From Lacinutrix sp. WUR7 (GTDB lineage Bacteria; Bacteroidota; Bacteroidia; Flavobacteriales; Flavobacteriaceae), in assembly GCF_016864015.1 (NCBI RefSeq), contig NZ_CP045067.1, positions 3,606,001-3,670,000 of the forward strand: a stretch of 64,000 nucleotides of DNA, written 5' to 3'. Shown here one piece after another: positions 25,371-33,860 of the stretch (its first letter is position 1; the number at the start of each line of letters is the position of its first letter). Made by a program: the position numbers and the translations under genes. A model generated the notes under the pieces. The model was not told where the DNA came from, made no database searches, and saw only the letters and a list, made by a program, of their open reading frames with translations.

Positions 25371-26981
25371 TTAAAGTTTGATTATTTCTTTATCTATAAT
25401 ATTTACATTATTTTTAAACAACAAAATATACTCGCCAGAATCCATTTTTGTTAAGTCTAAAGCAATCGTTTTTAACCCAATAGATTTCTCTATTATTACA
25501 GATTTAATTTTCTTGCCTAAAAGATCATATACTTCTATTGTGGATTTTTCAGTATTTGGAATAAATACTTCAACAGAAAAAATCCCCTTAGATGGGTTTG
25601 GATATACTTTTAAATTATAGATATTATTTGAATTAAGCGCAACTTCATCCACACTTAAAGAAGATTTATTAATAAATACTTTAAAAGCCAAGTTACTTGC
25701 ACTACTCTGTGTACCATCATTGATAAAAAAAATATTTTCTTGAGTACTTTCTATACCTCCAAAAATATACCCAACAAGCGTAGTATCTTCTTGTAAATTA
25801 TTGATATCTACTATTTCATTAGTTAAATAATTGGTGTTATTATTTAATGGAATAAACTCTGCTCCAGCACCTAAAAATGTTGGCATTTCAATACCCAAAC
25901 TACTTTCTTCCATGGATCCATCACTAAATCTTGAAACTTTACTAATGGTTTTTACAAATGGTACGTTATCATCTTGTATTAAATTATCATTTTCATCTAA
26001 TTTGTATTGACTCATACCTCCAAAAAACAAAGTATGCATTATATTGTTTGAAGTATCATAAACAGGGATTATAGCACTATGATACTGACTTAAATATTGA
26101 TTAAACGAATTATTAACTGTATATCCAGAAGTATTTACATCTACAGTATTTAGCCAAGGTAAATTTTCTATATGCTGAAAAACACCACTAAACATAGTAA
26201 AACCGCTACTTCCATCAGGAAAAATTTGTGGTGACATATTATAATCTCTTCTATGTAAATTATCGGTATCGTTTTGTGCTGAATAATTTACTATTGAAAG
26301 ATTTGTACCATCATCACTTATTTCAAAAGTTCTAATTTCTTCGGTATAATTCTGAATAAAACCAGGCCCATTATCTGGTCCCATCGGATTGTATCTTCCT
26401 TCAAAATATTGCCCTCCGCATAAATAAAACACATTATTTAATAAACCTACATGTCCACCAGTAACCGCAAGATTTGTATTTGTAATTTGTCTAAAAAAGG
26501 AAACTATACTTGTATTATTTATTACTGCATTAGCTAATCCATCAATATCTATTGCTGTTAATTTACCATAAGTAATATGGTCGTTTTGCATAGTACTATA
26601 ACCATAACCTCCAATAATGTAAAGTGTATTTCCTCTTTGTATAAATTCTTGATTTGTAGATTGCAACTGTTCAAACATTGCTGCTTGCAAAACACTAATG
26701 GTTGTACTCCAAGTTTGATTAGCTGCAGGATCTATAACATAAACACTTTTATTATTATTATTTTCTTGAAAAGCAGCGAAAGGCTGTCTTTGATGTAACC
26801 CCTCAGTTCTTCCACCAATAATTATCCATTTCCCATCAGTCGTTTTTCCCCATGAAAATGAATGTACATTTGGTGCATTAGTAAGGATTAAAGGTTCTAT
26901 TTGAACTGTAAACTGGTCTTGTGCAAATGTATGCACACATGCTAATAAAAAAAGTGTTAATAAAAAATAAATTTTCTTCAT
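25371..26981 (-). CDS. Secreted kelch-like protein with T9SS type A sorting domain
   Basis: 536 residues from ATG 26981; the alternative start at 27002 adds MFFKQLF before an otherwise perfect signal peptide (MKKIYFLLTLFLLACVHTFAQ). Blade-like repeats with double glycines (WIIIGGRTEG, LYIIGGYGYS, FYLCGGQYF, HTLFFGGMSQY, GYIFGGIES) suggest a kelch-type propeller. The last ~75 residues (LKVYPNPSKGIFSVEVFIP ... GEYILLFKN) are a type A C-terminal sorting signal, so the protein should be sent to the surface by T9SS. Its promoter carries a Crp/Fnr-type site. Confidence 0.88.
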   Translation of the reverse strand: MKKIYFLLTLFLLACVHTFAQDQFTVQIEPLILTNAPNVHSFSWGKTTDGKWIIIGGRTEGLHQRQPFAAFQENNNNKSVYVIDPAANQTWSTTISVLQAAMFEQLQSTNQEFIQRGNTLYIIGGYGYSTMQNDHITYGKLTAIDIDGLANAVINNTSIVSFFRQITNTNLAVTGGHVGLLNNVFYLCGGQYFEGRYNPMGPDNGPGFIQNYTEEIRTFEISDDGTNLSIVNYSAQNDTDNLHRRDYNMSPQIFPDGSSGFTMFSGVFQHIENLPWLNTVDVNTSGYTVNNSFNQYLSQYHSAIIPVYDTSNNIMHTLFFGGMSQYKLDENDNLIQDDNVPFVKTISKVSRFSDGSMEESSLGIEMPTFLGAGAEFIPLNNNTNYLTNEIVDINNLQEDTTLVGYIFGGIESTQENIFFINDGTQSSASNLAFKVFINKSSLSVDEVALNSNNIYNLKVYPNPSKGIFSVEVFIPNTEKSTIEVYDLLGKKIKSVIIEKSIGLKTIALDLTKMDSGEYILLFKNNVNIIDKEIIKL

Positions 26982-26999
26982 AAATAGTTGTTTGAAAAA

Positions 27000-27043
27000 C
27001 AAATCTAGGATTAATAAAAATGAAAAATTGTATCTAATGTTAC
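27000..27043 (-). promoter_or_regulatory. Crp/Fnr-type promoter of the T9SS kelch-like gene
   Basis: GTATC-TAAT-GTTAC (27030-27043, one mismatch) and -7 box TAGATTTG (minus strand, 27000-27007); centres 33.0 bp apart. The upstream start at 27002 would lie inside the -7 box, which supports ATG 26981. Confidence 0.6.
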
Positions 27044-27124
27044 ACTACTACAACTTTCTGCTTTTAAACTACTCACAAAAAATTAATTAATTATTAGAAT
27101 ATTGATAGCCTTTAAAATTGATTA

Positions 27125-27694
27125 TTAAAGTTTTGAAAGCGTATAGATAATTGTTGTCATTAAACCTATTAGAAATACTAATACAGAATAATATAAAAGC
27201 CGTTGCTTTTTAGATATTACTAGTCCCAGAAAGTATAAGTCATCTATCAATTCATTATAAATAGAATTGCCAGAATTCATAATACGCTCAAATTCTTGCT
27301 TGAATTCTACTAGTGATTGTTTTGAAAAATTACCTGCGTATAAAGTTCCTTTATAGCCACTTATTTTAAAACTTTTACCCAAATAACGATGAGGAAGCAT
27401 GCTAAATAATGCAAATACCATAGATATCATACTACTTAACACTAATATTTTAGTGCCAACATTTACTTGTAACGTTTTACTACTAGAATCAATAAAATGA
27501 ATACCAAATAGTAGCGATGTAATTATTGAGTTAACAGTTAAAATAATTCTTGCTTTATTATCAACCATTTTTAAAAGATTATAATGGTTTCTTGAAAGTG
27601 TTTTAAAAAGCGTTTGTACACCTCTTGAATCATATTTTTCTAATTTCTTTTGACTTAAATTAAAGCCTTTATCTTTTGGAAAGTCATTTTTCAT
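27125..27694 (-). CDS. Pycsar-effector-like (PycTM/DUF5706) membrane protein, stand-alone
   Basis: 189 residues. After a 40-residue soluble start, the sequence matches the PycTM layout I know from Bacteroidota: NHYNLLKMVDNKARIILTVNSIITSL (span 1, about 49-66), a second span at 82-100 (ILVLSSMISMVFALFSML), then GTLYAGNFSKQSLVEFKQEFERIM, IYNELIDDLYFLGLVISKKQRLLYYS and a last span at 167-186. In Pycsar anti-phage systems such proteins damage the membrane when they sense a cyclic pyrimidine nucleotide. No cyclase and no HD domain are present here. It follows the ATP-cone nuclease gene by 10 nt. A housekeeping role is not excluded. Confidence 0.75.
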   Translation of the reverse strand: MKNDFPKDKGFNLSQKKLEKYDSRGVQTLFKTLSRNHYNLLKMVDNKARIILTVNSIITSLLFGIHFIDSSSKTLQVNVGTKILVLSSMISMVFALFSMLPHRYLGKSFKISGYKGTLYAGNFSKQSLVEFKQEFERIMNSGNSIYNELIDDLYFLGLVISKKQRLLYYSVLVFLIGLMTTIIYTLSKL

Positions 27695-27704
27695 AATTTT
27701 AAAA

Positions 27705-28544
27705 TTAAATTATACATAATTGTCTCACTTCATCTAAAACACGCTGAATCCTTAAATCTGATAATCCTATATTTTTCATTTTTCCTTTAGCTAGAATGAG
27801 TTCCTTTACTAAAACAACATCATTTTCTATTAGCTGATGCTTTTCTCTTTTATTTAATGTTGTTAAAGTGGTAACAGGATATAAAGCCAACGTGTCAATA
27901 TTAGCTTTTAATCCATTATTTTTTGGGTAATTCCAACTTAACAAAGTTAAACCAACACATTTTGCATAATTTACAGCATCTTCTGTAAATCTGGTATTAG
28001 TCACCAACCAACCTTGTTTTATATGTGTATTATTCTCTGAATTGGTATTCCATTGTTTTTGAATATCTAAAAATCTAGAATTAATATATAATGGTACTTT
28101 AACGTTACTTGTAGCTTTAGCATCTGAATGAAATTTACATTCTACAGCATATAAATCCCCGTCTTTTTCAGCCAATACATCAATTTCGTGTGTAACACAT
28201 TCGCCATTTAAAATAACACTTACTTTGGTTTTATATCCTTTTTCTTTTAATAAAGCACCAACTAACCTTTCAAATGGATAACCTGTAGGACCTAAATCAA
28301 ATATAGCACGTTTTAAACTATATCGTGAAGCACAAACCTTATTGTGTTTTTTTAATAAAGCAAATGCCTTCTTATAGATTTCATTAGATGACATACCATC
28401 ATAAATAACGGGTTGAATTCCATGTATAATAGTTTCAATAACACCTTTTGATGCTCCTGCAGATTGTAGGGAATTTTTTAATTTTTCAAACGAAAAAAGT
28501 TCCATCTCATCATTGCTCTTTTTAATATAAATTTGCTTTTCCAT
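27705..28544 (-). CDS. ATP-cone domain fused to a PD-(D/E)XK (Mrr-like) nuclease
   Basis: 279 residues. Residues 1-90 are an ATP cone (IYIKKSNDEMELFSFEKLKNSL ... YKKAFALLKK, SRYSLKRAIFDLGPTGYPFE), a nucleotide-sensing module known from ribonucleotide reductase and NrdR. Residues 90-205 are a restriction-endonuclease-like fold with E92, D122 (HEIDVLA) and E135-x-K137 (VECKF), all catalytic positions present. Residues 215-279 form a basic helical tail (KREKHQLIENDVVLVKELILAKGKM). It is predicted to cut DNA under control of ATP/dATP. The next gene (PycTM-like) begins 10 nt on. Confidence 0.85.
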   Translation of the reverse strand: MEKQIYIKKSNDEMELFSFEKLKNSLQSAGASKGVIETIIHGIQPVIYDGMSSNEIYKKAFALLKKHNKVCASRYSLKRAIFDLGPTGYPFERLVGALLKEKGYKTKVSVILNGECVTHEIDVLAEKDGDLYAVECKFHSDAKATSNVKVPLYINSRFLDIQKQWNTNSENNTHIKQGWLVTNTRFTEDAVNYAKCVGLTLLSWNYPKNNGLKANIDTLALYPVTTLTTLNKREKHQLIENDVVLVKELILAKGKMKNIGLSDLRIQRVLDEVRQLCII

Positions 28545-28558
28545 ACTTTCGTATTGTT

Positions 28559-29452
28559 TTAAAATCTTAAAATTTCGGTCATAATTCCAAATCGGATAAC
28601 AGACAATTGCTGTTCAAAATAAATATTATAATAATCCATTCCATGATAAAACTGAACAAACAACCCAATATCTTCTAAAAACTTTGGATGATAATAAAAG
28701 GTAACACTGGCATTAAATCTTTCCAAATCAAAAACGTCTAAATCATTATAATTATCTAACATTACTGTTGCTTCCGCTTTTAAAGAAAAATTTGCTCTAT
28801 CGCTATTAGAATCGGTTAAAGGAAACTTAAAAGATGTAAAACTATTATGCAAACGCAACCCACTATATCTTCCTTTTAACTCTGGTAATAACCAACTTTT
28901 AGGATGAATCTCAATGGCACTTTTTAAAGTTTTAATGGCTTTTAACTTATTACTATATCCTGTTTTAAGAAAACCGAATTCAACAAAATTAGTTGCAAAA
29001 TTTCCAGATTGCAAGTTGATCGTGTTGTCTTCATTATAAAATTCACCATCTTGACCGTTAGAATGATGTGCTATTTTCCCAAAGAAAACCAAATAGTTAA
29101 GCGCTTCTTTTTTGTTGGCTAGATAATAAAGGGAAATCTGCGGAATATAACTTGGCGTACGAACAGGATACGAATCTTCTCGATACATCCTGATTGTAAC
29201 TTGAGGTGTTAATACAGCCATAAGTTTAGAATCATTTCGTTTTCTAATAACAAATGACGGATTTACATTAGCCTCAAACATCAAGGGTTCTATATTTCCA
29301 ATATCTGTTGGGAATGTGATATAACTATCTGTTTGATTGATTAGAGCTAATTTGAACAAATCAAGTTGTGGTATTGTATCAGCTTCCTTTTGCGAAAAAA
29401 CAACATGTGTAAACCATAAAAATAAAACCAAGATGTACCTGTTTGTTTTCAT
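28559..29452 (-). CDS. OMPLA-like outer-membrane phospholipase A
   Basis: 297 residues with a signal peptide ending VVFSQ. A beta-barrel of about 12 short strands is likely. The active-site-like motif is GKIAHHSNGQDG (H129-x-S131 followed by NG), as in outer-membrane phospholipase A, with an Asn about 24 residues later (NFATNFVEFG) as possible third member. It would hydrolyse phospholipids in the outer membrane. The gene starts right at the stop of the preceding small membrane gene and ends 14 nt before the nuclease gene. Family membership is judged only from these motifs. Confidence 0.6.
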   Translation of the reverse strand: MKTNRYILVLFLWFTHVVFSQKEADTIPQLDLFKLALINQTDSYITFPTDIGNIEPLMFEANVNPSFVIRKRNDSKLMAVLTPQVTIRMYREDSYPVRTPSYIPQISLYYLANKKEALNYLVFFGKIAHHSNGQDGEFYNEDNTINLQSGNFATNFVEFGFLKTGYSNKLKAIKTLKSAIEIHPKSWLLPELKGRYSGLRLHNSFTSFKFPLTDSNSDRANFSLKAEATVMLDNYNDLDVFDLERFNASVTFYYHPKFLEDIGLFVQFYHGMDYYNIYFEQQLSVIRFGIMTEILRF

Positions 29453-29848
29453 TTATTTAAGTTGCTTGTTTATAAATAAAAACGCCAGAATTGAAAAACT
29501 TAACGTCACTAACATTCTAAAAACCATTGCCTTTATTGTTTTAGCTTCGTGAATTCCACCATTATTAACATAAACTAGTAAAGCTATAAAAGCAATAATT
29601 AAGATGCCTAAAGCAACAATTAACGCCCAAAACGTCCACTTTTTGTTTTTTAAAAATCCGAAAACGGCGATTAAATATAAAATACTGCTCATAAAGTTTG
29701 TCCAAACTATAAACAAGACATAATTTCCTTCTTTGGCTCTAATGCCAAACCAATCGAAAATTACAGAGCTACTTAAAAATAAAGTGAGCAATGCAAACAG
29801 TGCTAAAATAGTAGCACTTACAGTATTGATAATCTTTTTATTTTTCAT
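29453..29848 (-). CDS. Small four-span membrane protein
   Basis: 131 residues from ATG 29848; the earlier start at 29878 is less likely, since this ATG overlaps the end of the LOG gene in the usual way (11-bp overlap) and gives a clean N-terminal MKNKK before the first span. Spans are visible at VSATILALFALLTLFLSSSVIF, YVLFIVWTNFMSSILYLIAVFGFL, WALIVALGILIIAFIALLVYV and MLVTLSFSILAFLFI. No family recognised. Confidence 0.65.
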   Translation of the reverse strand: MKNKKIINTVSATILALFALLTLFLSSSVIFDWFGIRAKEGNYVLFIVWTNFMSSILYLIAVFGFLKNKKWTFWALIVALGILIIAFIALLVYVNNGGIHEAKTIKAMVFRMLVTLSFSILAFLFINKQLK

Positions 29849-30602
29849 TTGACAAAGAATTATTAGACGATTCACCAAGCCACCATTTTGGTTTTACATG
29901 CTTTTTCACCAATCCAAATTTTTTAATGGTATGTAGTTCAATATGTTTAATCACATCTTCAACAGAATCAGTAACAAATAATAGTTTCATATCTTCTGGA
30001 CTGATACTTTCATTTTCTGCCATTAATTGAATGTGATGACACAATTCCTTATGATATTCCGAATCGAAAATAACCACAGGAAAATTTTGAATTACTTTGG
30101 TTTGAATCAGGATTAAAGCCTCAAATAATTCATCTAAAGTGCCAAAACCCCCAGGCATCACAACAAAACCATAAGAGTATTTTACAAGAATAACTTTGCG
30201 TAAAAAGAAGTATGGTATATTAATCCATTTATGCAAATACGGATTAGGCTTTTGCTCGAATGGAAGAATAATATTACAACCTACAGAGTATCCTCCTGCT
30301 TCAAAAGCGCCCTTATTAGCAGCTTCCATAATCCCAGGGCCACCACCAGTCATTACTGTAAAACCTATTTTTGCTAAAGCTGCACCAATTTTTTCCGCAT
30401 TTTTATAATGCTCCGAATCTTTTGTAAATCTTGCAGATCCAAAAACAGTAACACATGGTCCAATAAAATGCATTTTCCGAAAGGCTTTTATAAAGTTAAA
30501 AAACACTTTAAAGGCAAAGGATAATTCATTAAAACGAGATAAAGGTCCGCGAACAAACAAAGATTCATCTCTAGATAGCTTTATTTTATTATTAGTCTTC
30601 AT
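29838..30602 (-). CDS. LOG-family (TIGR00730-type) nucleotide-processing Rossmann protein
   Basis: 254 residues. The signature MTGGGPGIMEAANKGAFEAGG and PGGFGTLDELFEALILIQT, with the catalytic PGGxGTxxE, places it in the LOG family, whose members remove the base from nucleoside monophosphates. Cytosolic. The end overlaps the next small membrane gene and the start is 11 nt after the ABC permease gene, so it is part of the long minus-strand run. Confidence 0.88.
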   Translation of the reverse strand: MKTNNKIKLSRDESLFVRGPLSRFNELSFAFKVFFNFIKAFRKMHFIGPCVTVFGSARFTKDSEHYKNAEKIGAALAKIGFTVMTGGGPGIMEAANKGAFEAGGYSVGCNIILPFEQKPNPYLHKWINIPYFFLRKVILVKYSYGFVVMPGGFGTLDELFEALILIQTKVIQNFPVVIFDSEYHKELCHHIQLMAENESISPEDMKLLFVTDSVEDVIKHIELHTIKKFGLVKKHVKPKWWLGESSNNSLSNEK

Positions 30603-30613
30603 AACAAGATTTT

Positions 30614-31735
30614 TTATGTTGTCTTTTTATAACTCCAAACTGCCAACCCATTCATTACAAAAGCATAAAGTGCTGTTTTTAATACCTGTGGAAGAATATC
30701 ATTTAAACCAGAACCTTTAAGCATGACCATACGCATCACTTCTACAAAATATCGTATGGGGTTAAATTCGGTAAGGGTTTGCGCCCATTTTGGCATGCTT
30801 TCTATTGGCGTGAATAAACCACTCATTAATATAAAAATAACCGTAAAAAACCAAGCAATAAACATGGCTTGCTGTTGGGTATCAGTAAAATTGGATATAA
30901 ACAATCCGATGCCTAAAATCACTAAAATATAAATAGAGGTATAAAAATACATAAGTGTTAAACTACCTAGCATTGGTACATCAAAAATGACTTTTGCTAA
31001 AATTAATCCAATAGTTAACAACCCCATTCCTATGACCCAAAATGGAAAAAGTTTCCCTATTATAAACTGGCTTTTTTTAATAGGTGTTACGTTAATTTGC
31101 TCTAGAGTTCCTATTTCTTTTTCTCGGACAATATTCATTCCTGAAAGGAAGAGAGTAATCATTGTTACTAGTAAAACTAGTATACCAGGAACCATAAAAG
31201 TTTTATAATTTAAGGTTTTGTTATACCAGAATAAAGGAATGGTTTCTATGGCAATTGGCTGTACTTGTTTATCAGAAACCTGTAATACATCCATTTTTAT
31301 GTTTTGATTAAAACGTTGTATAATTTGGTTGACATAAACATTTTCTACACCTGCAGCTGCACCATCAATTGCGTTAATAGTTATTCCTAAATTGGCATGT
31401 TTTTCTATTTGCAAATCCCGTTCAAAGTATTGCGGAATTTGTAAAAGCACATCTATTTCCCCTTTTAGCATTTCAGCACTTGCTATAGCTTCCGAAGGAA
31501 AATCGGTTAAAACATTAAAATATGTAGATGCATTAAATTTCTCGACTAATGCTCGAGATGTGGACGAATGATCCTTATCAATATAACCAAACTTGATATT
31601 TTTCACTTCAAAAGTAGCTGCGTTTGATAAAATAACGAGTTGCAATAATGGCAAAACAAAAATGATAGGAAGCATGCCTTTATTTCTAAAGATTTGCTTG
31701 AACTCTTTTTGTATGATGTATAGAATTGTTTTCAT
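30614..31735 (-). CDS. ABC-2 type transporter permease (YbhR/YbhS-like)
   Basis: 373 residues. One N-terminal span (GMLPIIFVLPLLQLVILSNAATF), a periplasmic domain of about 140 residues, then five C-terminal spans with NIVREKEIGTLEQINVTPIKKSQFIIGKLFPFWVIGMG, the ABC2_membrane_3 pattern. It should pair with the other permease (31952-33058) and the two ATPases. It is separated from the other permease by 216 bp of repeats. Confidence 0.9.
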   Translation of the reverse strand: MKTILYIIQKEFKQIFRNKGMLPIIFVLPLLQLVILSNAATFEVKNIKFGYIDKDHSSTSRALVEKFNASTYFNVLTDFPSEAIASAEMLKGEIDVLLQIPQYFERDLQIEKHANLGITINAIDGAAAGVENVYVNQIIQRFNQNIKMDVLQVSDKQVQPIAIETIPLFWYNKTLNYKTFMVPGILVLLVTMITLFLSGMNIVREKEIGTLEQINVTPIKKSQFIIGKLFPFWVIGMGLLTIGLILAKVIFDVPMLGSLTLMYFYTSIYILVILGIGLFISNFTDTQQQAMFIAWFFTVIFILMSGLFTPIESMPKWAQTLTEFNPIRYFVEVMRMVMLKGSGLNDILPQVLKTALYAFVMNGLAVWSYKKTT

Positions 31736-31740
31736 ATTAT

Positions 31741-31894
31741 TTCCAGCGTAGGCAGGAATCTTTTAAATTAAACATAGTTACATAAAAAAAACACCCCTTA
31801 CTTTATTATATTTTACACCCCTAAAGTCCCCTCAAGGGGACAATCCTTCAATTCAACCGAGTGAGCTGTCCCTTTGAGGGGACTTTAGGGGTGT
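31741..31894. repeat. Long hairpin of the CCCCTAAAGTCCCC element, with a second palindrome beside it
   Basis: Arms of 28 bp at 31815-31842 and 31867-31894 (ACACCCCTAAAGTCCCC type) pair with one mismatch across a 24-nt loop. A degenerate copy of the TTCCTGCC palindrome lies at 31741-31760. They fill the gap between the two permease genes. Whether the hairpin stops transcription is unclear, since T runs follow on both sides. Confidence 0.85.
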
Positions 31895-31951
31895 TTTTAC
31901 GTTTCACTTTTATTCTTCATATTATTTAAAACTACACAGGATCGTTTATTT

Positions 31952-33058
31952 TCACTCTAATCTAATTTTATATTTCTTCACACTTAATGCAATAAAAAAG
32001 ATAGTCATTCCAACTAAAATCAAGGTTTCTTTCCATAGATATTGCAATCCCACTCCTTTTAGCATAATGCCTTTTATGATGATGATAAACCATTTAGCAG
32101 GAATAATATTACTAATCATTTGTAATGGTAATGGCATACTTGAAATAGGAAAAATAAATCCAGATAACAGAATTACCGGAAGCATGAGTCCCATAAGAGA
32201 AATCATCATGGCTGTTTGTTGTGTTGCAGAAATTGTTGAGATTAAAATACCTAATGCTAATGCTGAAATAATGAATAGAATGCTCTCCATTGCTAATAGA
32301 AATAAGCTTCCTTGCACAGGCATCTTAAAAATAAAAATACTTAGTACCACAATAACTATTGCGTTAATTACAGATAGAAAAATATACGGAAACACTTTGC
32401 CTACAATAACCTGAATTGGTTTTATTGGTGATACTAACAGGATTTCCATGGTTCCCAATTCCTTTTCTTTTGTAATGGAAATGGACGTCATCATTGCAGA
32501 AACTAACATTAAAATAATGGTCATCACACCAGGAACAAACATGTACACACTTTTTAATTCGGGGTTATAAACCATACGAGTTCTTGGTATTATTTGATAT
32601 GCAATAGTGATGTCTTTATTCCAATCTTTTTGATACTGAATAAGAATTGCATTTACATAATTACTAATAGTATTCGCTGTATTTGGGTCTGTAGCATCTG
32701 TAATAATTTGGATAGTTGCTTTGTGATCTCTGATTAACTTTTTACTGAAATTTTTTTCAAAATTTAAAACCGCTTTTACTTTTCCTTTTTTGAAAATAGT
32801 TTCCACATCGGCTTCTCTGTCCATAAACTGATGAATGCTAAAATATTTTGAAGCTGAAATCTTATTAATAATTTCTTCTGTGGTTGCATCTTTAGAATGA
32901 TCTAAAATAGCAATATCCACATTATTGATTTCATTAGTAATAGCGAAACCAAAGAGCATAATTTGAGCAATAGGCATTCCGAAGAGAATAAACAACGAGC
33001 GTCTATCTCTAAAAATATGGTAGAATTCCTTTTTTATGAAGCCTATGAATCTTTTCAT
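31952..33058 (-). CDS. ABC-2 type transporter permease (YbhS/YbhR-like)
   Basis: 368 residues with the same plan as its partner: N-terminal span (FILFGMPIAQIMLFGFAITNEI), a periplasmic domain, and five spans that include MMTSISITKEKELGTMEILLVSPIKPIQVIVGKVFPY. Inner-membrane half of the exporter. It is preceded by the repeat and GxxExxY region. Confidence 0.9.
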   Translation of the reverse strand: MKRFIGFIKKEFYHIFRDRRSLFILFGMPIAQIMLFGFAITNEINNVDIAILDHSKDATTEEIINKISASKYFSIHQFMDREADVETIFKKGKVKAVLNFEKNFSKKLIRDHKATIQIITDATDPNTANTISNYVNAILIQYQKDWNKDITIAYQIIPRTRMVYNPELKSVYMFVPGVMTIILMLVSAMMTSISITKEKELGTMEILLVSPIKPIQVIVGKVFPYIFLSVINAIVIVVLSIFIFKMPVQGSLFLLAMESILFIISALALGILISTISATQQTAMMISLMGLMLPVILLSGFIFPISSMPLPLQMISNIIPAKWFIIIIKGIMLKGVGLQYLWKETLILVGMTIFFIALSVKKYKIRLE

Positions 33059-33068
33059 TTCTTATTAT

Positions 33069-33184
33069 TTTTTCCGCAGATTTCACTGATTACCGCAGGT
33101 CTTTTTAATCCCATTATATTTGCTTCTGCGTAAATCTGCAAAATCCGAGGATACTATTTTTTTTTATAATCCATTTACTTTTCT
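33069..33184. repeat. Repeat R1 of the GxxExxY-associated element
   Basis: About 100 bp containing inverted CCGCAGATTTCA ... TCTGCGTAAATCTGC pieces and ending in a stretch that runs into the decayed GxxExxY copy. It aligns base by base with R2 (33267-33375) and R3 (33752-33853). Confidence 0.8.
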
Positions 33185-33254
33185 AATTCATTCTAGACTT
33201 TAAAAATCGCGCCTCAGATTATATAGGATAATTCATTTTCCTTTTTTCTTTCAT
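33164..33254 (-). pseudogene. Decayed second GxxExxY gene with internal deletion
   Basis: 91 bp that align with the two ends of the intact gene at 33353-33739. The first ~70 bp match its 5' end (ATG, then the ENELSYIIRGAIFKVYNEL region) but contain a frameshift and two in-frame stops. The last ~20 bp match its 3' end (KVNGL and stop). About 296 bp in the middle are missing, and the junction lies at a shared TTAG. Confidence 0.85.
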
Positions 33255-33266
33255 AGGTTCTTTATT

Positions 33267-33352
33267 TTTTCTCCCGCAGATTTCACAAATAATCGCAGAT
33301 TCTTTTAGTCTCTTTTCTGCGTAAATCTGCAAAATCCGCGGGATACTATTTT
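33267..33352. repeat. Repeat R2 of the GxxExxY-associated element
   Basis: The second copy of the ~100-bp repeat (CCGCAGATTTCAC ... TCTGCGTAAATCTGCAAAATCCG), lying between the intact and the decayed GxxExxY copies. Confidence 0.8.
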
Positions 33353-33739
33353 TTATAATCCGTTTACTTTTCTAAAAATTCCTTTTGTAATATCTTCGAC
33401 ATTGAAATTCACTAAAATACCTAGCTTAATTTCGGAAAGCTTTAAATATGTTAAAACTTGTTTATGATGTACTTTTGCTAAAGTTTCTACTGATTTAATT
33501 TCTATTATTACTTTATTATTTACCAATAAATCTAGTCTGTAGCCAATTTCTAATTCTATATCATCATAAAATATTGGCAACGCTACTTGTCTTTTTACAG
33601 ATAATCCTTGCTTTTCTAATTCATACATTAAAATAGTTTCATAAACTGATTCTAATAAACCTGGTCCTAATTCATTATAAACTTTAAAAATTGCGCCTCT
33701 GATTATATAGGATAATTCATTTTCCGTTTTTTCTTCCAT
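33353..33739 (-). CDS. GxxExxY protein, PD-(D/E)XK nuclease-like
   Basis: 128 residues, usual length for the family named after its GxxExxY motif, here G27-LL-E30-SV-Y33. The fold is nuclease-like: D70 in GYRLDLLV, E80-I-K82 in VIIEIKSVE, and Q94 are in the right order for a PD-(D/E)XK core. Function unknown. It has no evident relation to the ABC exporter genes on both sides and is bracketed by copies of a ~100-bp repeat, so it looks inserted. Confidence 0.9.
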   Translation of the reverse strand: MEEKTENELSYIIRGAIFKVYNELGPGLLESVYETILMYELEKQGLSVKRQVALPIFYDDIELEIGYRLDLLVNNKVIIEIKSVETLAKVHHKQVLTYLKLSEIKLGILVNFNVEDITKGIFRKVNGL

Positions 33740-33751
33740 AGGTTATTTCTT

Positions 33752-33853
33752 TTTTCTTCCGCAGGTTTCATAAATAATCGTAGATTCTTTTAGTCTCTTT
33801 TCTGCGTAAATCTCCAAAATCCGCAGGATACTATTTTTTAAACATCCGCAGGA
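33752..33853. repeat. Repeat R3 of the GxxExxY-associated element
   Basis: The third copy, upstream (minus-strand sense) of the intact GxxExxY gene and close to the stop of the ABC ATPase gene. It shares long blocks with R2, such as TTTTAGTCTCTTTTCTGCG, and carries an extra ATCCGCAGG end. Confidence 0.8.
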
Positions 33854-33860
33854 AACTTTT

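Noticed and set aside
27125-28544. A complete Pycsar anti-phage system
   Set aside because: No pyrimidine cyclase gene is present near the PycTM-like protein. Only a partial or distinct system can be proposed.
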